Positions 1 through 8,776 of a stretch of 56,601 nt of DNA are shown piece after piece. Under the pieces are notes generated by a model, which saw only the letters and a list, made by a program, of their open reading frames with translations, was not told the DNA's origin and searched no databases. The stretch is from JAFKKF01 sp035651055 (GTDB lineage Bacteria; Pseudomonadota; Alphaproteobacteria; Rhizobiales; Kaistiaceae), in contig DASRGK010000138.1 in the NCBI GenBank assembly GCA_035651055.1, positions 1 to 56,601 on the forward strand, in the 5' to 3' direction. The position numbers and the translations under genes are program-made. How positions within the stretch are numbered: position 1 is the stretch's first letter; every line of letters starts with the position of its first letter.

Positions 1-3000
1 CGATCTCGGACGTGGTCCCGTCGCCGAAGTTCCAGGAATAGCGGAGCACCCCGCCCTCGGGATCGCTCGACTTCGACCCGTCGAGGACGATGATGTCGCC
101 GGTGCAGACCTGCTGGTTGGTGCCGGCGACCGAGACCGGCGGCCGGTTGATGCGCACGTTGATCGTCGAGGTCGCGGTGCCGTTCTTGAGGCCGGTGCCG
201 TCGTTGACGGTGAGCAGCACCGGATAGGAGCCGCCCGCCTTGTAGGTATGGGTGACGACCTGGCCGGTGCCGGTGCTGCCGTCGCCGAAGTCCCAGGCAT
301 AGGCGAGCGCATCGCCGTCGGCGTCGGTCGACTTGCCGCCGTCGAAGGTGATGGTGGAGGAGGCGGTGAAGACGTCAGTGCCGGCACTGGCGACCGGCGG
401 GTGGTTGATGACGATGCGGACCGTGTCGGTGGCGAGCGCGTTCGAGGCGCCGGAATCGTCGGTGACGGTGAGCTGCGCGGTATAGATGCCGGCTTCCTTG
501 AAGCTGCGCTTGACCTCGACGCCGTCCACCGGCTCGTCGCTGTCGGAGAAGTCCCAGCGGTAGCCGATGAGCTTGCCGTCGGTGTCGTAGGATCCGGCGC
601 CGGAAAGCGTCACCTCGTCGCCGGGCGTGGCCTGGATCTCGGGGCCGGCATCGGCGACCGGCGGACTGTTGATGAAGACGCTGGTCTCGGCGTAGTCGAC
701 CGCTTCCGGCTGGCCGGTATTGTCGGCGACCTTGAGGCGGACCGAGTAGGTGCCGGGCCTGGCGAAGGCGTGTTTCACCGTCTTGCCGGAGGCGGTGCCG
801 CCGTCGCGGAAATCCCACTCGTAGTCGGCAATGGTGCCGTCGGGATCGAGCGAGCGCGAACCCTGGAAGAGGAGGCTCTCGCCCGGCGCGCCGACGAGGT
901 CGGGGCCGGCATCGGCGATCGGCACCGCGTTGACGACGATGCGCACGATATCGCTGGCGCTCGACCGGATCGTCTTCGAGGCGTCGGTGACGGTGAGCGT
1001 CACGTCATAAGTGCCGGGCTTGCGGTAGACGTGGGTCGGCTTCGCGCCGGAGCCGGTGGTGCCGTCGCCGAAATCCCATTCGAAGAGGGCGATCGAGTCG
1101 TCGGCATCGTGCGAGGCGGAGCCGTCGAACTGGACGAGGCTCGCGGTAACCAGCTGGTCGGGCCCGGCATCGGCGACCGGCGGCTCGTTGATGCGCACCG
1201 ACGCGGTGTCGGAGACCGACCTGGTGCTGGTCGTCGAATCGTCGGTGACGGTGAGCGTCGCCGTGTAGGTGCCGGAGCGGGCATAGGCGTGGGTGACGAC
1301 GGCGCCGGTGGCGTGCTCGCCATCGCCGAAGTCCCATTCGTAGCCGATGATCGCGCCGTCGCGGTCCTTGGAGCCGGAAGCGTCGAAGGTCAGGACCTCG
1401 CCGATCGCCGCATTCTTGTCGGCGCCGGCATCGGGCAGCGGCGGATCGTTGACGATGACGATCATGTGGTCGTCGTCGCTCGAATTGGCGACGTCGGAAT
1501 CGTCGCGCACGCGCAGCCGCACGTCGTAGCTGGCGGCTTTCGCATAGGTGTGGCGGGCGATCGGGCCGGTGCCCCTGCTGCCGTCGCCGAAATCCCACTC
1601 GTAGGTGACCAGCTTGCCGTCCGGGTCGTAGCTGCTGCGGCCGTCGAAGACGACCTCCTCGCCGATGGCGACGCGCTGGTCGGGGCCGGCCTTGGAGACG
1701 GGGGGCGCATTGACGCGGACGGAAAAGGTCTCGGAGGCCGTGTTGCAGGGGTGCCCGGAATTGTCGATCACCGTGTGGGTGACGGTGTAGAGGCCCGGAT
1801 TGGCGAAGGCGTGGGTGACGCTGTCGCCGGTGAGGCTGGCGCCGTCGCCGAACGACCACTGGTTGGTGGCGATCTTCCAGAAGCTCGCCGTCGACGGGCT
1901 GCCGTCGAAACGGACGTCGTCGCCGACCGCGACCAGCGTCCGCTTCTCGGAACGCGCGACCGGCGGCTTCTTGACGAAGACCTCGACGGTGGCTGCGGCG
2001 CCGTTGCCGAACTGCGGCGAGTTGTCGGTGACTTCGAGCGTGGCCGGGTAGCGGCCGTCGGTCTTGTAGTCGTGGGTGACGGTGACGCCGGTGGCGCTCT
2101 CGCCGTCGCCGAAGCGCCAGGTATAGGTGAGCGGGTCGCCTTCGGGGTCGGAGGACAGCGAGCCGTCGAACTTGACGCTGGTGCAGGTCCCCATCGTGTC
2201 GCGGGTCACCGCGGCGGTCGGGCGGTTGTTGAGGGTGACAAGACGGGCCGGCAGCTCGAACGGGATGAGGTTGCCGTCCGCGTCCTTGGCGTAGAAGCTC
2301 GAGTCGTTGGGATATTCGCGGCCGCCGGAGAGCGTTACCGCCAGTTCGGTGTCGCTGCCGTCGAGCGGGACCGTGGTCGTCTCCCACTTGTTCTGGCCGG
2401 AAGCGACGAGCGGGTAGGAGACGAACTTGGATGTGAGGAACACCGAGCCGTTGGCGGCATCGAAGTTGCCGACGGTGACCTGCCTGGTGCCCGAGGGAAC
2501 CCGGAAGCGGAGCTCGGTCAGCACGCCGCGGCTGGGCATGCGCACGGTCGGCGAATAGGAGAAGATGCGCAGCCCCTCCGGCGCGACATTGTCGTCCGCC
2601 TTGGTGCTCAGCGTCACGTCGAAGACGTTGCCGTTGAGGCCGGAAATCATGTCGACGACGAGGCGGTAGACGAGCCGGTCGCCGTCATGCGAGGCGTCGG
2701 CCGGGTCGAGTTCGGCGAGCGTCTGCCAGGTCCCGTCCTCGGCGGGCGAGGCGCGGTAGGTCTTGGTGGCGAGCAGCTTGCCGCCGGTCAGTTCCTCCTT
2801 GCTCATCGCCTCGGGGCTCTCGGCCGACGGCACGAAGCCGCCGTCGCCGCCGAAGACCGAGTATTTCGCCGCGGTCGAGGAATGGCGGAAGTCGATCTGG
2901 TCAAAGGCGCCGCCGATTTCCGGATCGAAGATGCGGAGGTAAAGCTTGCCGGCCGTCGCCGCCGGAACCGAGAGGTAGATCGCCTGGTGGTGATCGTTGT

Positions 3001-3127
3001 CGCCCTGCTTGCCCGACGCCGACAGGCCGTAATTGACGAAGAGCGGCACCTCGTCATCGGCGATGGCGGGCGCTGCGGCGAGGCCCCCGGCCGCAAGGAA
3101 GAGGGCAAGACTGACGACATGACGCAT
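1..3127 (-). CDS. Secreted PKD-repeat protein (partial, C-terminus beyond left edge)
   Basis: The reading frame is open from an ATG at 3127 to the left edge, giving at least 1042 residues. It starts with a signal peptide (MRHVVSLALFLAAGGLAAAPAIA). About 270 residues follow with beta-rich, pre-peptidase-like character and no family I can name. From about residue 298 an array of PKD domains begins, each with a WDFGDG-type core and an xPPVADAGPD-type linker. The units start near residues 298, 385, 473, 560, 647, 733, 820 and 908; a ninth, at about 993, is cut by the edge. The period is about 87 residues. PKD domains are beta-sandwich modules of exported proteins, used in adhesion or as spacers before enzymatic domains, so a catalytic or anchoring domain could lie outside the window. 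It follows the LysM-FecR gene by 27 bases on the same strand and is probably co-transcribed. Confidence 0.9.
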   Translation of the reverse strand, partial: MRHVVSLALFLAAGGLAAAPAIADDEVPLFVNYGLSASGKQGDNDHHQAIYLSVPAATAGKLYLRIFDPEIGGAFDQIDFRHSSTAAKYSVFGGDGGFVPSAESPEAMSKEELTGGKLLATKTYRASPAEDGTWQTLAELDPADASHDGDRLVYRLVVDMISGLNGNVFDVTLSTKADDNVAPEGLRIFSYSPTVRMPSRGVLTELRFRVPSGTRQVTVGNFDAANGSVFLTSKFVSYPLVASGQNKWETTTVPLDGSDTELAVTLSGGREYPNDSSFYAKDADGNLIPFELPARLVTLNNRPTAAVTRDTMGTCTSVKFDGSLSSDPEGDPLTYTWRFGDGESATGVTVTHDYKTDGRYPATLEVTDNSPQFGNGAAATVEVFVKKPPVARSEKRTLVAVGDDVRFDGSPSTASFWKIATNQWSFGDGASLTGDSVTHAFANPGLYTVTHTVIDNSGHPCNTASETFSVRVNAPPVSKAGPDQRVAIGEEVVFDGRSSYDPDGKLVTYEWDFGDGSRGTGPIARHTYAKAASYDVRLRVRDDSDVANSSDDDHMIVIVNDPPLPDAGADKNAAIGEVLTFDASGSKDRDGAIIGYEWDFGDGEHATGAVVTHAYARSGTYTATLTVTDDSTTSTRSVSDTASVRINEPPVADAGPDQLVTASLVQFDGSASHDADDSIALFEWDFGDGTTGSGAKPTHVYRKPGTYDVTLTVTDASKTIRSSASDIVRIVVNAVPIADAGPDLVGAPGESLLFQGSRSLDPDGTIADYEWDFRDGGTASGKTVKHAFARPGTYSVRLKVADNTGQPEAVDYAETSVFINSPPVADAGPEIQATPGDEVTLSGAGSYDTDGKLIGYRWDFSDSDEPVDGVEVKRSFKEAGIYTAQLTVTDDSGASNALATDTVRIVINHPPVASAGTDVFTASSTITFDGGKSTDADGDALAYAWDFGDGSTGTGQVVTHTYKAGGSYPVLLTVNDGTGLKNGTATSTINVRINRPPVSVAGTNQQVCTGDIIVLDGSKSSDPEGGVLRYSWNFGDGTTSEI

Positions 3128-3154
3128 TGGTGAAGCCCTCTTGCCCCGTTTCGC

Positions 3155-5476
3155 CTAGCGAATCTGGAAGACCTTGGTATTTCCCGCGTCGTCCTCGAGC
3201 TGGACCTCGGTCAGCCGGGCGCCGGCGAGGTCGGGTTCGGGCAGGACGACGGTGCCCTGATATTTCTTTGCCGCCTTGTTGTAGCGGAGGTAGCCGTCGT
3301 AGATCTTGTCGCCGGCCGCGACCTTGAAGGGCGCCGCCTTGGCGAGGCCGGAGGCGTCGCTGGCGACGACCTCGACGGCGAGCACCGGCTTGCCCCCGCT
3401 CGAGGCCGGCGCCGCGGCCGACGAGACCAGCGCCGGGGCTTCGGTATCGAGTTTCACGGTCGACTTTTCGACGGTGACGTTGCCGGCAAGGTCCGTTGCG
3501 GTCACCTCGACGATGTTCTCGCCCGGCCGGAGCGGCAGCGTGACGCTGAACGCGCCGTCCTTCAGTTCGACCGGCGTGTTGTTGATGGTGAGCTTCGCCG
3601 AGGGCTCGGTGTGGCCGCTGACCGGCAGGTTCGCGGTTGCGGTGAGCTGCGGCAGGAAATCGTCGAAGGCGATGGCCGGCGGGTCGCGGTCGGTCGTGGC
3701 GGCGATGTCGGTGACGGTGGTGAAGCCGGAGGGCGCGATCACCGCAAAGCCGAACTTTTCTTCCGCGGCGCCGAGCGGAACGTTGATCTGGAAGATTCCG
3801 GCAGCGTCGGCGGTCGCCGTGGCACGGACGCCGTCGGACGCGCGCACCTCGATCTTGGCGCTCGCCGTCGTCTTGCCGGCGAGCGACAGGGTGCTGGCAT
3901 TGGTGATGAAGTGGAGCGGGGCGAGGGTGCGTATCGCCGGATCGAAGGCGACGACGGACTGCGTGTCCGGCATGTAGGTGAACTTGCGCTCGCGGGTCGT
4001 CTTGTTGCCGGCCGGATCGGTGGCGACGACGCTGACCGTGTTCTGGCCTTCGGCGGGCACGATGGCCGCGGCGAAGCTGCCGTCGGTGGCGAGCGCCACA
4101 TCCTTCCCGGCAACGCTCACCTTCGCGCCCGGCTCGCTTTCGCCCTTCACCTCGACCGAGGCCTCGCGGACGATGACGCCATCGCCGGGGAGGTCGATCT
4201 GCAGGAAGGGCGGCGTGTTGTCGGGCGAGACGGTGAAGCGCGAAACCACGCTCCGCTCGCCGGGGAGGCCAAAACCGTCGAGCGCCGAGACGCGCCAGAA
4301 ATACTCGCCGGCGGCAAGGTTCTCGACGACCTGCTTCGGCGCCTCGATGCCGAAGAAATTGCCGACCAGGTGGTCGAAGTTCTGGTCGCTCGCCACTTCC
4401 AGCCAGTAGCCGGCCGACCCGTCGACCGTCGACCAGGAAAGCTCCGGGCTGACGACGTAGACGATGCCTTCGTTGGCGGGCGCGGCCGGGGAGGGCGGCG
4501 GCAGGACGTTGACCTTGCTCCGCGGCTTCTCGCCCTTGTCGACGACGGTGCCCTCGTTCTTGCCGAGGGTGACGGTGCCGCCGTTCGCCGCGACCTTGAC
4601 CGCGGCGTCGTCGTAGTTGGTGAACTTGGCGCTGTCGCCCTTGTTGCTCACCCAGAAGTCGCCGGAATCGATGACCGCGTTGACCTGCGGGATCTCGACG
4701 TTGAACTTCGCACGGTCGGCATCGTTGGAGAGGAGCGCATAGAAGTCGCCCTCGACGAGGCTGACCTTGGCCTCGTCGGTCTTCTTCAACGGGTCGTAGC
4801 GCATCTCGCGGATGACGGCGTTGGAATTGGCGTTGAGGCGCAGCCGGCTGGCGTCGCGGAAGGTGATCTGTGCGGTCGAGTCGGAGAGGGTGCGGACCTT
4901 CTCCTCCTCGATCAGCACCGAGCGCAGCGCCAGGCCGCGCCAGGAAAGATCGGCCGGCCGCTGCCCCTCGACCGCGCCGGCGCGGTCGGAGACGACCGCC
5001 TCGGCCGCCTGGTCGCGCTGGGCCTCGGACTTCTCGATGGCCGTGGTCGCCTCGCCGTAGGACTGGACGGCGAGGTCGCGGGTGATCACCCACTCGCGCT
5101 CGATGCGCTTCTTCAGCGCCTGCTCGTGGAGGTCGACCGCCTTGCCGATCTCCTCGGGCGCGAAAATCTGCGCGCCGGCGGCATTGGCCTTCTGGATCTG
5201 GCCGATCGACTCGATGAGCGCCTTGTTGGCGGCCGAAATCTCGTTGACCGGGATGCGCAGTTCCATGCCGGGATGCAGGTCGGCGACCGAGGCGATGCCG
5301 GAGGCCTTGAGGATTTCGGGCCAGAGGTCCGGGTCGCTCAGGTACTTGTCGGCGACGTCGCGGATCGTCTGCTCGGGGCCGATCGTGACCGTCAGATACT
5401 GGTCGTCGGCAAAGGCCGGAAAGACGGCGCCGCCAAGGAACAGGAAGGAGGCGGCGAGCCGGCAAAGCCGCGCCAT
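3155..5476 (-). CDS. Secreted LysM-FecR-Ig-like repeat protein
   Basis: A 773-residue exported protein. The ATG at 5476 is chosen because it gives a clean signal peptide (MARLCRLAASFLFLGGAVFPAFA) and has GGAG five bases upstream; an in-frame start at 5563 would add 29 unlikely residues. Order: LysM-like domain (about 24-77), helical probably coiled-coil stretch (about 80-170), FecR domain (about 175-330, including the WRGLALRS and FRDASRLRLNANS segments), an Fn3-like unit, then several Ig-like repeats ending in VVATDPAGN or VTATDLAGN. LysM suggests binding to peptidoglycan. FecR domains are best known in sigma-factor signalling, but here the domain follows a signal peptide and no ECF sigma factor is nearby, so a structural envelope role is more likely. 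Probably forms an operon with the PKD gene downstream. Confidence 0.85.
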   Translation of the reverse strand: MARLCRLAASFLFLGGAVFPAFADDQYLTVTIGPEQTIRDVADKYLSDPDLWPEILKASGIASVADLHPGMELRIPVNEISAANKALIESIGQIQKANAAGAQIFAPEEIGKAVDLHEQALKKRIEREWVITRDLAVQSYGEATTAIEKSEAQRDQAAEAVVSDRAGAVEGQRPADLSWRGLALRSVLIEEEKVRTLSDSTAQITFRDASRLRLNANSNAVIREMRYDPLKKTDEAKVSLVEGDFYALLSNDADRAKFNVEIPQVNAVIDSGDFWVSNKGDSAKFTNYDDAAVKVAANGGTVTLGKNEGTVVDKGEKPRSKVNVLPPPSPAAPANEGIVYVVSPELSWSTVDGSAGYWLEVASDQNFDHLVGNFFGIEAPKQVVENLAAGEYFWRVSALDGFGLPGERSVVSRFTVSPDNTPPFLQIDLPGDGVIVREASVEVKGESEPGAKVSVAGKDVALATDGSFAAAIVPAEGQNTVSVVATDPAGNKTTRERKFTYMPDTQSVVAFDPAIRTLAPLHFITNASTLSLAGKTTASAKIEVRASDGVRATATADAAGIFQINVPLGAAEEKFGFAVIAPSGFTTVTDIAATTDRDPPAIAFDDFLPQLTATANLPVSGHTEPSAKLTINNTPVELKDGAFSVTLPLRPGENIVEVTATDLAGNVTVEKSTVKLDTEAPALVSSAAAPASSGGKPVLAVEVVASDASGLAKAAPFKVAAGDKIYDGYLRYNKAAKKYQGTVVLPEPDLAGARLTEVQLEDDAGNTKVFQIR

Positions 5477-5579
5477 CCGTCTCCGCGAGCCCTTGCGGCG
5501 AATAACCGGTCTCACCGTACGCGGCAGCACACCCAATTCCCCGCCTGAGACCGTCAGAGGCAAGCATGGACTGTGCCAG

Positions 5580-5609
5580 ATTGCAATTGCTATCGGACCG
5601 GATCGTCAA
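5580..5609 (-). promoter_or_regulatory. Candidate sigma70 promoter for the LysM-FecR/PKD operon
   Basis: On the minus strand TTGACG (5609-5604) is followed after 18 bases by TGCAAT (5585-5580). The predicted start near 5573 would leave a leader of about 97 bases before the ATG at 5476. The -10 match is only 4 of 6. Confidence 0.35.
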
Positions 5610-5692
5610 CGGCGGATGATCGGAAAGGGCGGGGCCCGCGGCGGTGTCCGCGCATGGCCGCGGCCGGCCCGGTTTGCAACGGGCGCGCGTGA

Positions 5693-5722
5693 TTGACTCG
5701 CCCGAGAGCCCAGAATTATAGT
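5693..5722 (+). promoter_or_regulatory. Strong sigma70-like promoter of the first sugar ABC operon
   Basis: TTGACT (5693-5698), an 18-base spacer and TATAGT (5717-5722) each match the consensus at 5 of 6 positions. Transcription would start near 5729, about 100 bases before the first permease start. The 354 bases between the two divergent genes (5477-5830) hold this promoter, the minus-strand promoter and the operators; I see nothing else there. Confidence 0.55.
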
Positions 5723-5756
5723 TTCAATTGGAACACAGCATTGTTCATATTTGAAC
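5721..5756. promoter_or_regulatory. Twin palindromic operator overlapping -10 and start of transcription
   Basis: Two 14-base palindromes, GTTTCAATTGGAAC (5721-5734) and GTTCATATTTGAAC (5743-5756), share the form GTT-N8-AAC. Their starts are 22 bases apart, two helical turns, so two dimers would bind the same DNA face. The first overlaps the end of the -10 element and the second lies just downstream of the predicted start, as expected for repression. The regulator is unknown; no regulator gene is adjacent. Confidence 0.5.
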
Positions 5757-5830
5757 GGGCTGGGATTCGGGCCTCGGCGTCCCGCGAGAGGGCGACAGGC
5801 CGGGACGCTCCTGGGGAGGAAGCGGCAAAA

Positions 5831-6730
5831 ATGGCGGTCCGCTGGAGCCGGGTGGCTCCGCAGCTGGCGCTGTCGCCGGCGGTTGCAATCACCGTGGTGG
5901 CGTTCTTCGGCGCCATCCTGTGGACGATCTACATGTCGTTCACGCGCTCGCGCCGCCTGCCCGATTACGGCATCGACTGGAGCGAGTGGTCGCGGCAATA
6001 CGACCGCCTGTTCAACGACAGCGCCTGGACGACGGCGCTCTCCAACCTGGTCATCCTCGCCGCGGGCAGCGCGCTCGCCATCGTCTTCGGCTTCGTGCTC
6101 GCGGCGCTCGTCAACCGCGAGAAGCGTGGCGAGGGCGTCTTCCGCACGATCTTCCTCTACCCGCTCGCGGTCTCGCTGATCGTCACCGGCCTCGTCTGGC
6201 GCTGGATGTTCAATCCCGGCCTCGGCATCGAGAACTTCTTCCACCAGCTCGGCTGGACCGATTTCAAGTTCAACTGGATCGCCCAGGCCGACACGGCGAT
6301 GTACGGCATCATCCTCGCCTCGATCTGGCAATCGACCGGTTTCTTCATGGCGCTGATGCTGTCGGGCCTGAAGTCGATCAACACCGAGATCTGGAGCGCG
6401 GCGCGGCTCGACGGCGTCTCCATCTGGCGCCTCTACGCCGAGATCATCATCCCGATGATGAAGTTCACCTTCCTCACCTGCGCCATCCTTCTCTCGCTGG
6501 GCGTGGTCAAGGCCTACGACATCGTCGTCGCCATGACCAACGGCGGGCCGGGCCAGTCGACCTGGACGCCGGCCTACTACGCGATCAACGCCTATTCGAT
6601 CCGCAACAATATCGGCTTCGCCTCGGCGGCGGCGGTGATCATGCTGCTGATCACGCTGGTCATCTTCCTGCCGCTGGTGCTGCTCACCGCCTGGCAGCTA
6701 CGCCGCCGCAAAAGGGCCGCCGTGGCATGA
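5831..6730 (+). CDS. Sugar ABC transporter permease (MalF/GtsB-type)
   Basis: A 299-residue inner-membrane permease of the carbohydrate-uptake-1 family with six predicted membrane helices. The conserved EAA-type loop reads SAARLDGVSIWRLYAEIIIPMM. The segment IFLYPLAVSLIVTGLVWRWM closely resembles the glucose/mannose permease GtsB and the alpha-glucoside permease AglF. The start at 5831 is chosen for the GGGAGGA motif ten bases upstream; a longer frame from a TTG at 5693 would begin inside the promoter. It overlaps the next permease by four bases (ATGA). It is first in the order permease-permease-ATPase-binding protein. Substrate is inferred as a hexose or small glycoside. Confidence 0.93.
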   Translation: MAVRWSRVAPQLALSPAVAITVVAFFGAILWTIYMSFTRSRRLPDYGIDWSEWSRQYDRLFNDSAWTTALSNLVILAAGSALAIVFGFVLAALVNREKRGEGVFRTIFLYPLAVSLIVTGLVWRWMFNPGLGIENFFHQLGWTDFKFNWIAQADTAMYGIILASIWQSTGFFMALMLSGLKSINTEIWSAARLDGVSIWRLYAEIIIPMMKFTFLTCAILLSLGVVKAYDIVVAMTNGGPGQSTWTPAYYAINAYSIRNNIGFASAAAVIMLLITLVIFLPLVLLTAWQLRRRKRAAVA

Positions 6731-7635
6731 CCGCCGGCGCGCTCGCCCCGCGGGTCGCCGCGGCCGTCTATCCGCGCCGCCGCCGGCGCATCAAGGCCTC
6801 GTCGATCGCGACGCTCGTCTTCCTGACGATGTGCTGCCTGTTCGTCGCCGTCCCGCTCTACGTGATCATCGTCACCTCGTTCAAGGAGATGTCGCAGATC
6901 GTCGAGGGCGACATCTTCTCGCTGCCGCGCACGTGGACGATCGAGCCCTGGTACAAGGCCTGGAACACGCTCTGCACCGGCCAGTATTGCGACGGGATCA
7001 AGACCGGCTTCTTCAATTCGATCAAGATCCTCCTGCCGAGCATCTTCTTCTCGATCGCCATCTCGGCGGTCACCGGCTACGCGCTGGCGCTGTGGAATGT
7101 CCGCTGGGCGGGGACGTTCCTCTTCATCCTCTTCATGTGCGCCTTCGTGCCGTTCCAGATCATCATGATCCCGCTGATCCTGCTCGTCTCGGCGACCGGC
7201 CTCTACGGCTCGTTCTGGGCGGTGGCGCTCGTCCACGCCGTGCTTGCCATGCCCCTCCTCACGCTCATCTTCCGGAATTTCTACAAGGACATTCCGCAGG
7301 AGCTGATGAATGCCGCGCTGATGGATTCGGGAAGCTTCTGGCGGGTGTTCTTCGAGATTATCCTGCCGATGTCCGGGAACATCATGGTAGTGGTGCTGAT
7401 CCTGGTCATCACCAGCGTCTGGAACGACTACCTCGTCGGGCTCACCTTCGCCGGCTTCAGTTCGCAGCCGATGACGCTGATCCTCGCCAACGCGCTCATC
7501 ACCTCGCGCGGCGAGGTCATCTACAACGTCGACATGGCGGCGGCGCTCTTAACCGCCATCCCGCCGCTCGTCGTCTATTTCGGGCTCGGCCGGTTCTTCG
7601 TGCAGGGCATCACCGCCGGCGCGATCAAGGGTTAG
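6727..7635 (+). CDS. Sugar ABC transporter permease (MalG/GtsC-type)
   Basis: A 302-residue permease with six predicted membrane helices and an EAA loop (QELMNAALMDSGSFWRVFFEIILPM). It ends in the VQGITAGAIKG tail typical of MalG-type permeases. The ATG overlaps the upstream stop codon (ATGA), so the two permeases are probably translationally coupled to give a 1:1 heterodimer. An insertion with two cysteines (NTLCTGQYCDG, near residue 80) lies in the first long external segment and could form a disulfide, which I have not seen as a general feature of this family. Confidence 0.93.
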   Translation: MTAGALAPRVAAAVYPRRRRRIKASSIATLVFLTMCCLFVAVPLYVIIVTSFKEMSQIVEGDIFSLPRTWTIEPWYKAWNTLCTGQYCDGIKTGFFNSIKILLPSIFFSIAISAVTGYALALWNVRWAGTFLFILFMCAFVPFQIIMIPLILLVSATGLYGSFWAVALVHAVLAMPLLTLIFRNFYKDIPQELMNAALMDSGSFWRVFFEIILPMSGNIMVVVLILVITSVWNDYLVGLTFAGFSSQPMTLILANALITSRGEVIYNVDMAAALLTAIPPLVVYFGLGRFFVQGITAGAIKG

Positions 7636-7638
7636 GGA

Positions 7639-8742
7639 ATGCCGCAGGTCCGCTTCGAGAACATCGTCAAGCAGTTCGGGCGCCTTACCGTTCTCGAGAA
7701 TCTCAACCTGACCGTCGAGGACGGCGAGTTCCTGGTCCTCCTCGGGCCGTCCGGCTGCGGCAAGACCACGCTTCTCAACCTGCTCGCCGGCCTGATCGAG
7801 GTGACCGCCGGGAACATCGTCATCGGCGACCGCGACGTGACCGACCTCGACCCGAAGGACCGCGGCCTCGCCATGGTCTTCCAGTCCTATGCGCTCTACC
7901 CGACCAAGTCGGTGCGCGGGAACCTGAAGTTCGGGCTGGCCGCGCAGCGCCTCGACCGGGCCGAGATCGAGCGCCGCGTCGACTGGGCGGCGAAGCTCCT
8001 CCAGATCAGCCACCTCTACGACCGGAAGCCCGCCCAGCTTTCCGGCGGCCAGCGCCAGCGCGTCGCGATCGGGCGGGCGCTGGTCAAGAACGTCGGCGTC
8101 CTTCTCTTCGACGAGCCGCTCTCGAACCTCGACGCGAAGCTGCGCACCGAGATGCGGCTCGAGATCAAGAAGCTGCACAACGAGCTGAAGCAGACCATCG
8201 TCTACGTCACCCACGACCAGATCGAGGCGATGACCATGGCGACGCGCATCGCCGTCATGGACGGCGGCGTCATCCAGCAGATCGGGACGCCGGACGAGAT
8301 CTACGAGGTCCCTGCCAATCTCTTCGTCGCCAGGTTCATCGGCGCCCCGGCGATGAACATTTTCGACACGGTGCTGAAGGTCGGCGGCAATTCCGTGCAG
8401 GCGCTGCACGCGCCGACTTCGGTTGCCATCGACATCTCCGACTATCCGTTCGCGACGCGGCCGGAAGACGGGATGCCGGCCAATCTCGGCCTCAGGCCGG
8501 AGCATTTCGTCATCGGCGACGCCAACGGCGCGCGGCCGGCGGCGATTTTCGACCTGCCGCTCCGCGACACGGAGAAGACCGGCAGCGACGCGACTGCATT
8601 TCTTGACGCGGGCGGACAGCTGGTCGCGGTCCGCGCCGACCCGGGCAAGGTCGCCGGGATGGAGGTCGGCAAGCCGATGCGGGTGAGTTTCCCGCGTGAA
8701 AAGTTGAACGTCTTTGACGGCCGCAACGGCCGTCGAATGTAG
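7639..8742 (+). CDS. Sugar ABC transporter ATPase (MalK/UgpC-type)
   Basis: A 367-residue ATP-binding subunit. Walker A is GPSGCGKT (36-43), the Q-loop glutamine is at 82, the signature LSGGQRQ at 134-140, Walker B ends in LLFDEP (155-160) and the switch histidine is H192. The C-terminal third has the OB-like regulatory domain of MalK (LGLRPEHFVIGD). It starts three bases after the permease stop codon. It powers the importer formed with the neighbouring permeases and the binding protein. Confidence 0.95.
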   Translation: MPQVRFENIVKQFGRLTVLENLNLTVEDGEFLVLLGPSGCGKTTLLNLLAGLIEVTAGNIVIGDRDVTDLDPKDRGLAMVFQSYALYPTKSVRGNLKFGLAAQRLDRAEIERRVDWAAKLLQISHLYDRKPAQLSGGQRQRVAIGRALVKNVGVLLFDEPLSNLDAKLRTEMRLEIKKLHNELKQTIVYVTHDQIEAMTMATRIAVMDGGVIQQIGTPDEIYEVPANLFVARFIGAPAMNIFDTVLKVGGNSVQALHAPTSVAIDISDYPFATRPEDGMPANLGLRPEHFVIGDANGARPAAIFDLPLRDTEKTGSDATAFLDAGGQLVAVRADPGKVAGMEVGKPMRVSFPREKLNVFDGRNGRRM

Positions 8743-8776
8743 GCATGTGCCTAAAAAACCCAAAGGGAGAGAAACG

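Noticed and set aside
405..2236. Regularly spaced repeats that could be mistaken for a CRISPR or other DNA repeat array
   Set aside because: The 261-base period follows protein domains; conservation is at protein level and there are no short identical repeats with spacers.
248..5548. Very long open frames on the plus strand opposite the PKD and LysM-FecR genes
   Set aside because: They are complementary-strand shadows of GC-rich coding DNA. Their translations are low-complexity and rich in G, A, R, D and V with no domain, while the minus frames show signal peptides and clear domains.
5693..5830. N-terminal extension of the first permease from a TTG at 5693
   Set aside because: It would begin inside the -35 element and run through the operators; the ATG at 5831 has a proper ribosome binding site and fits the family.
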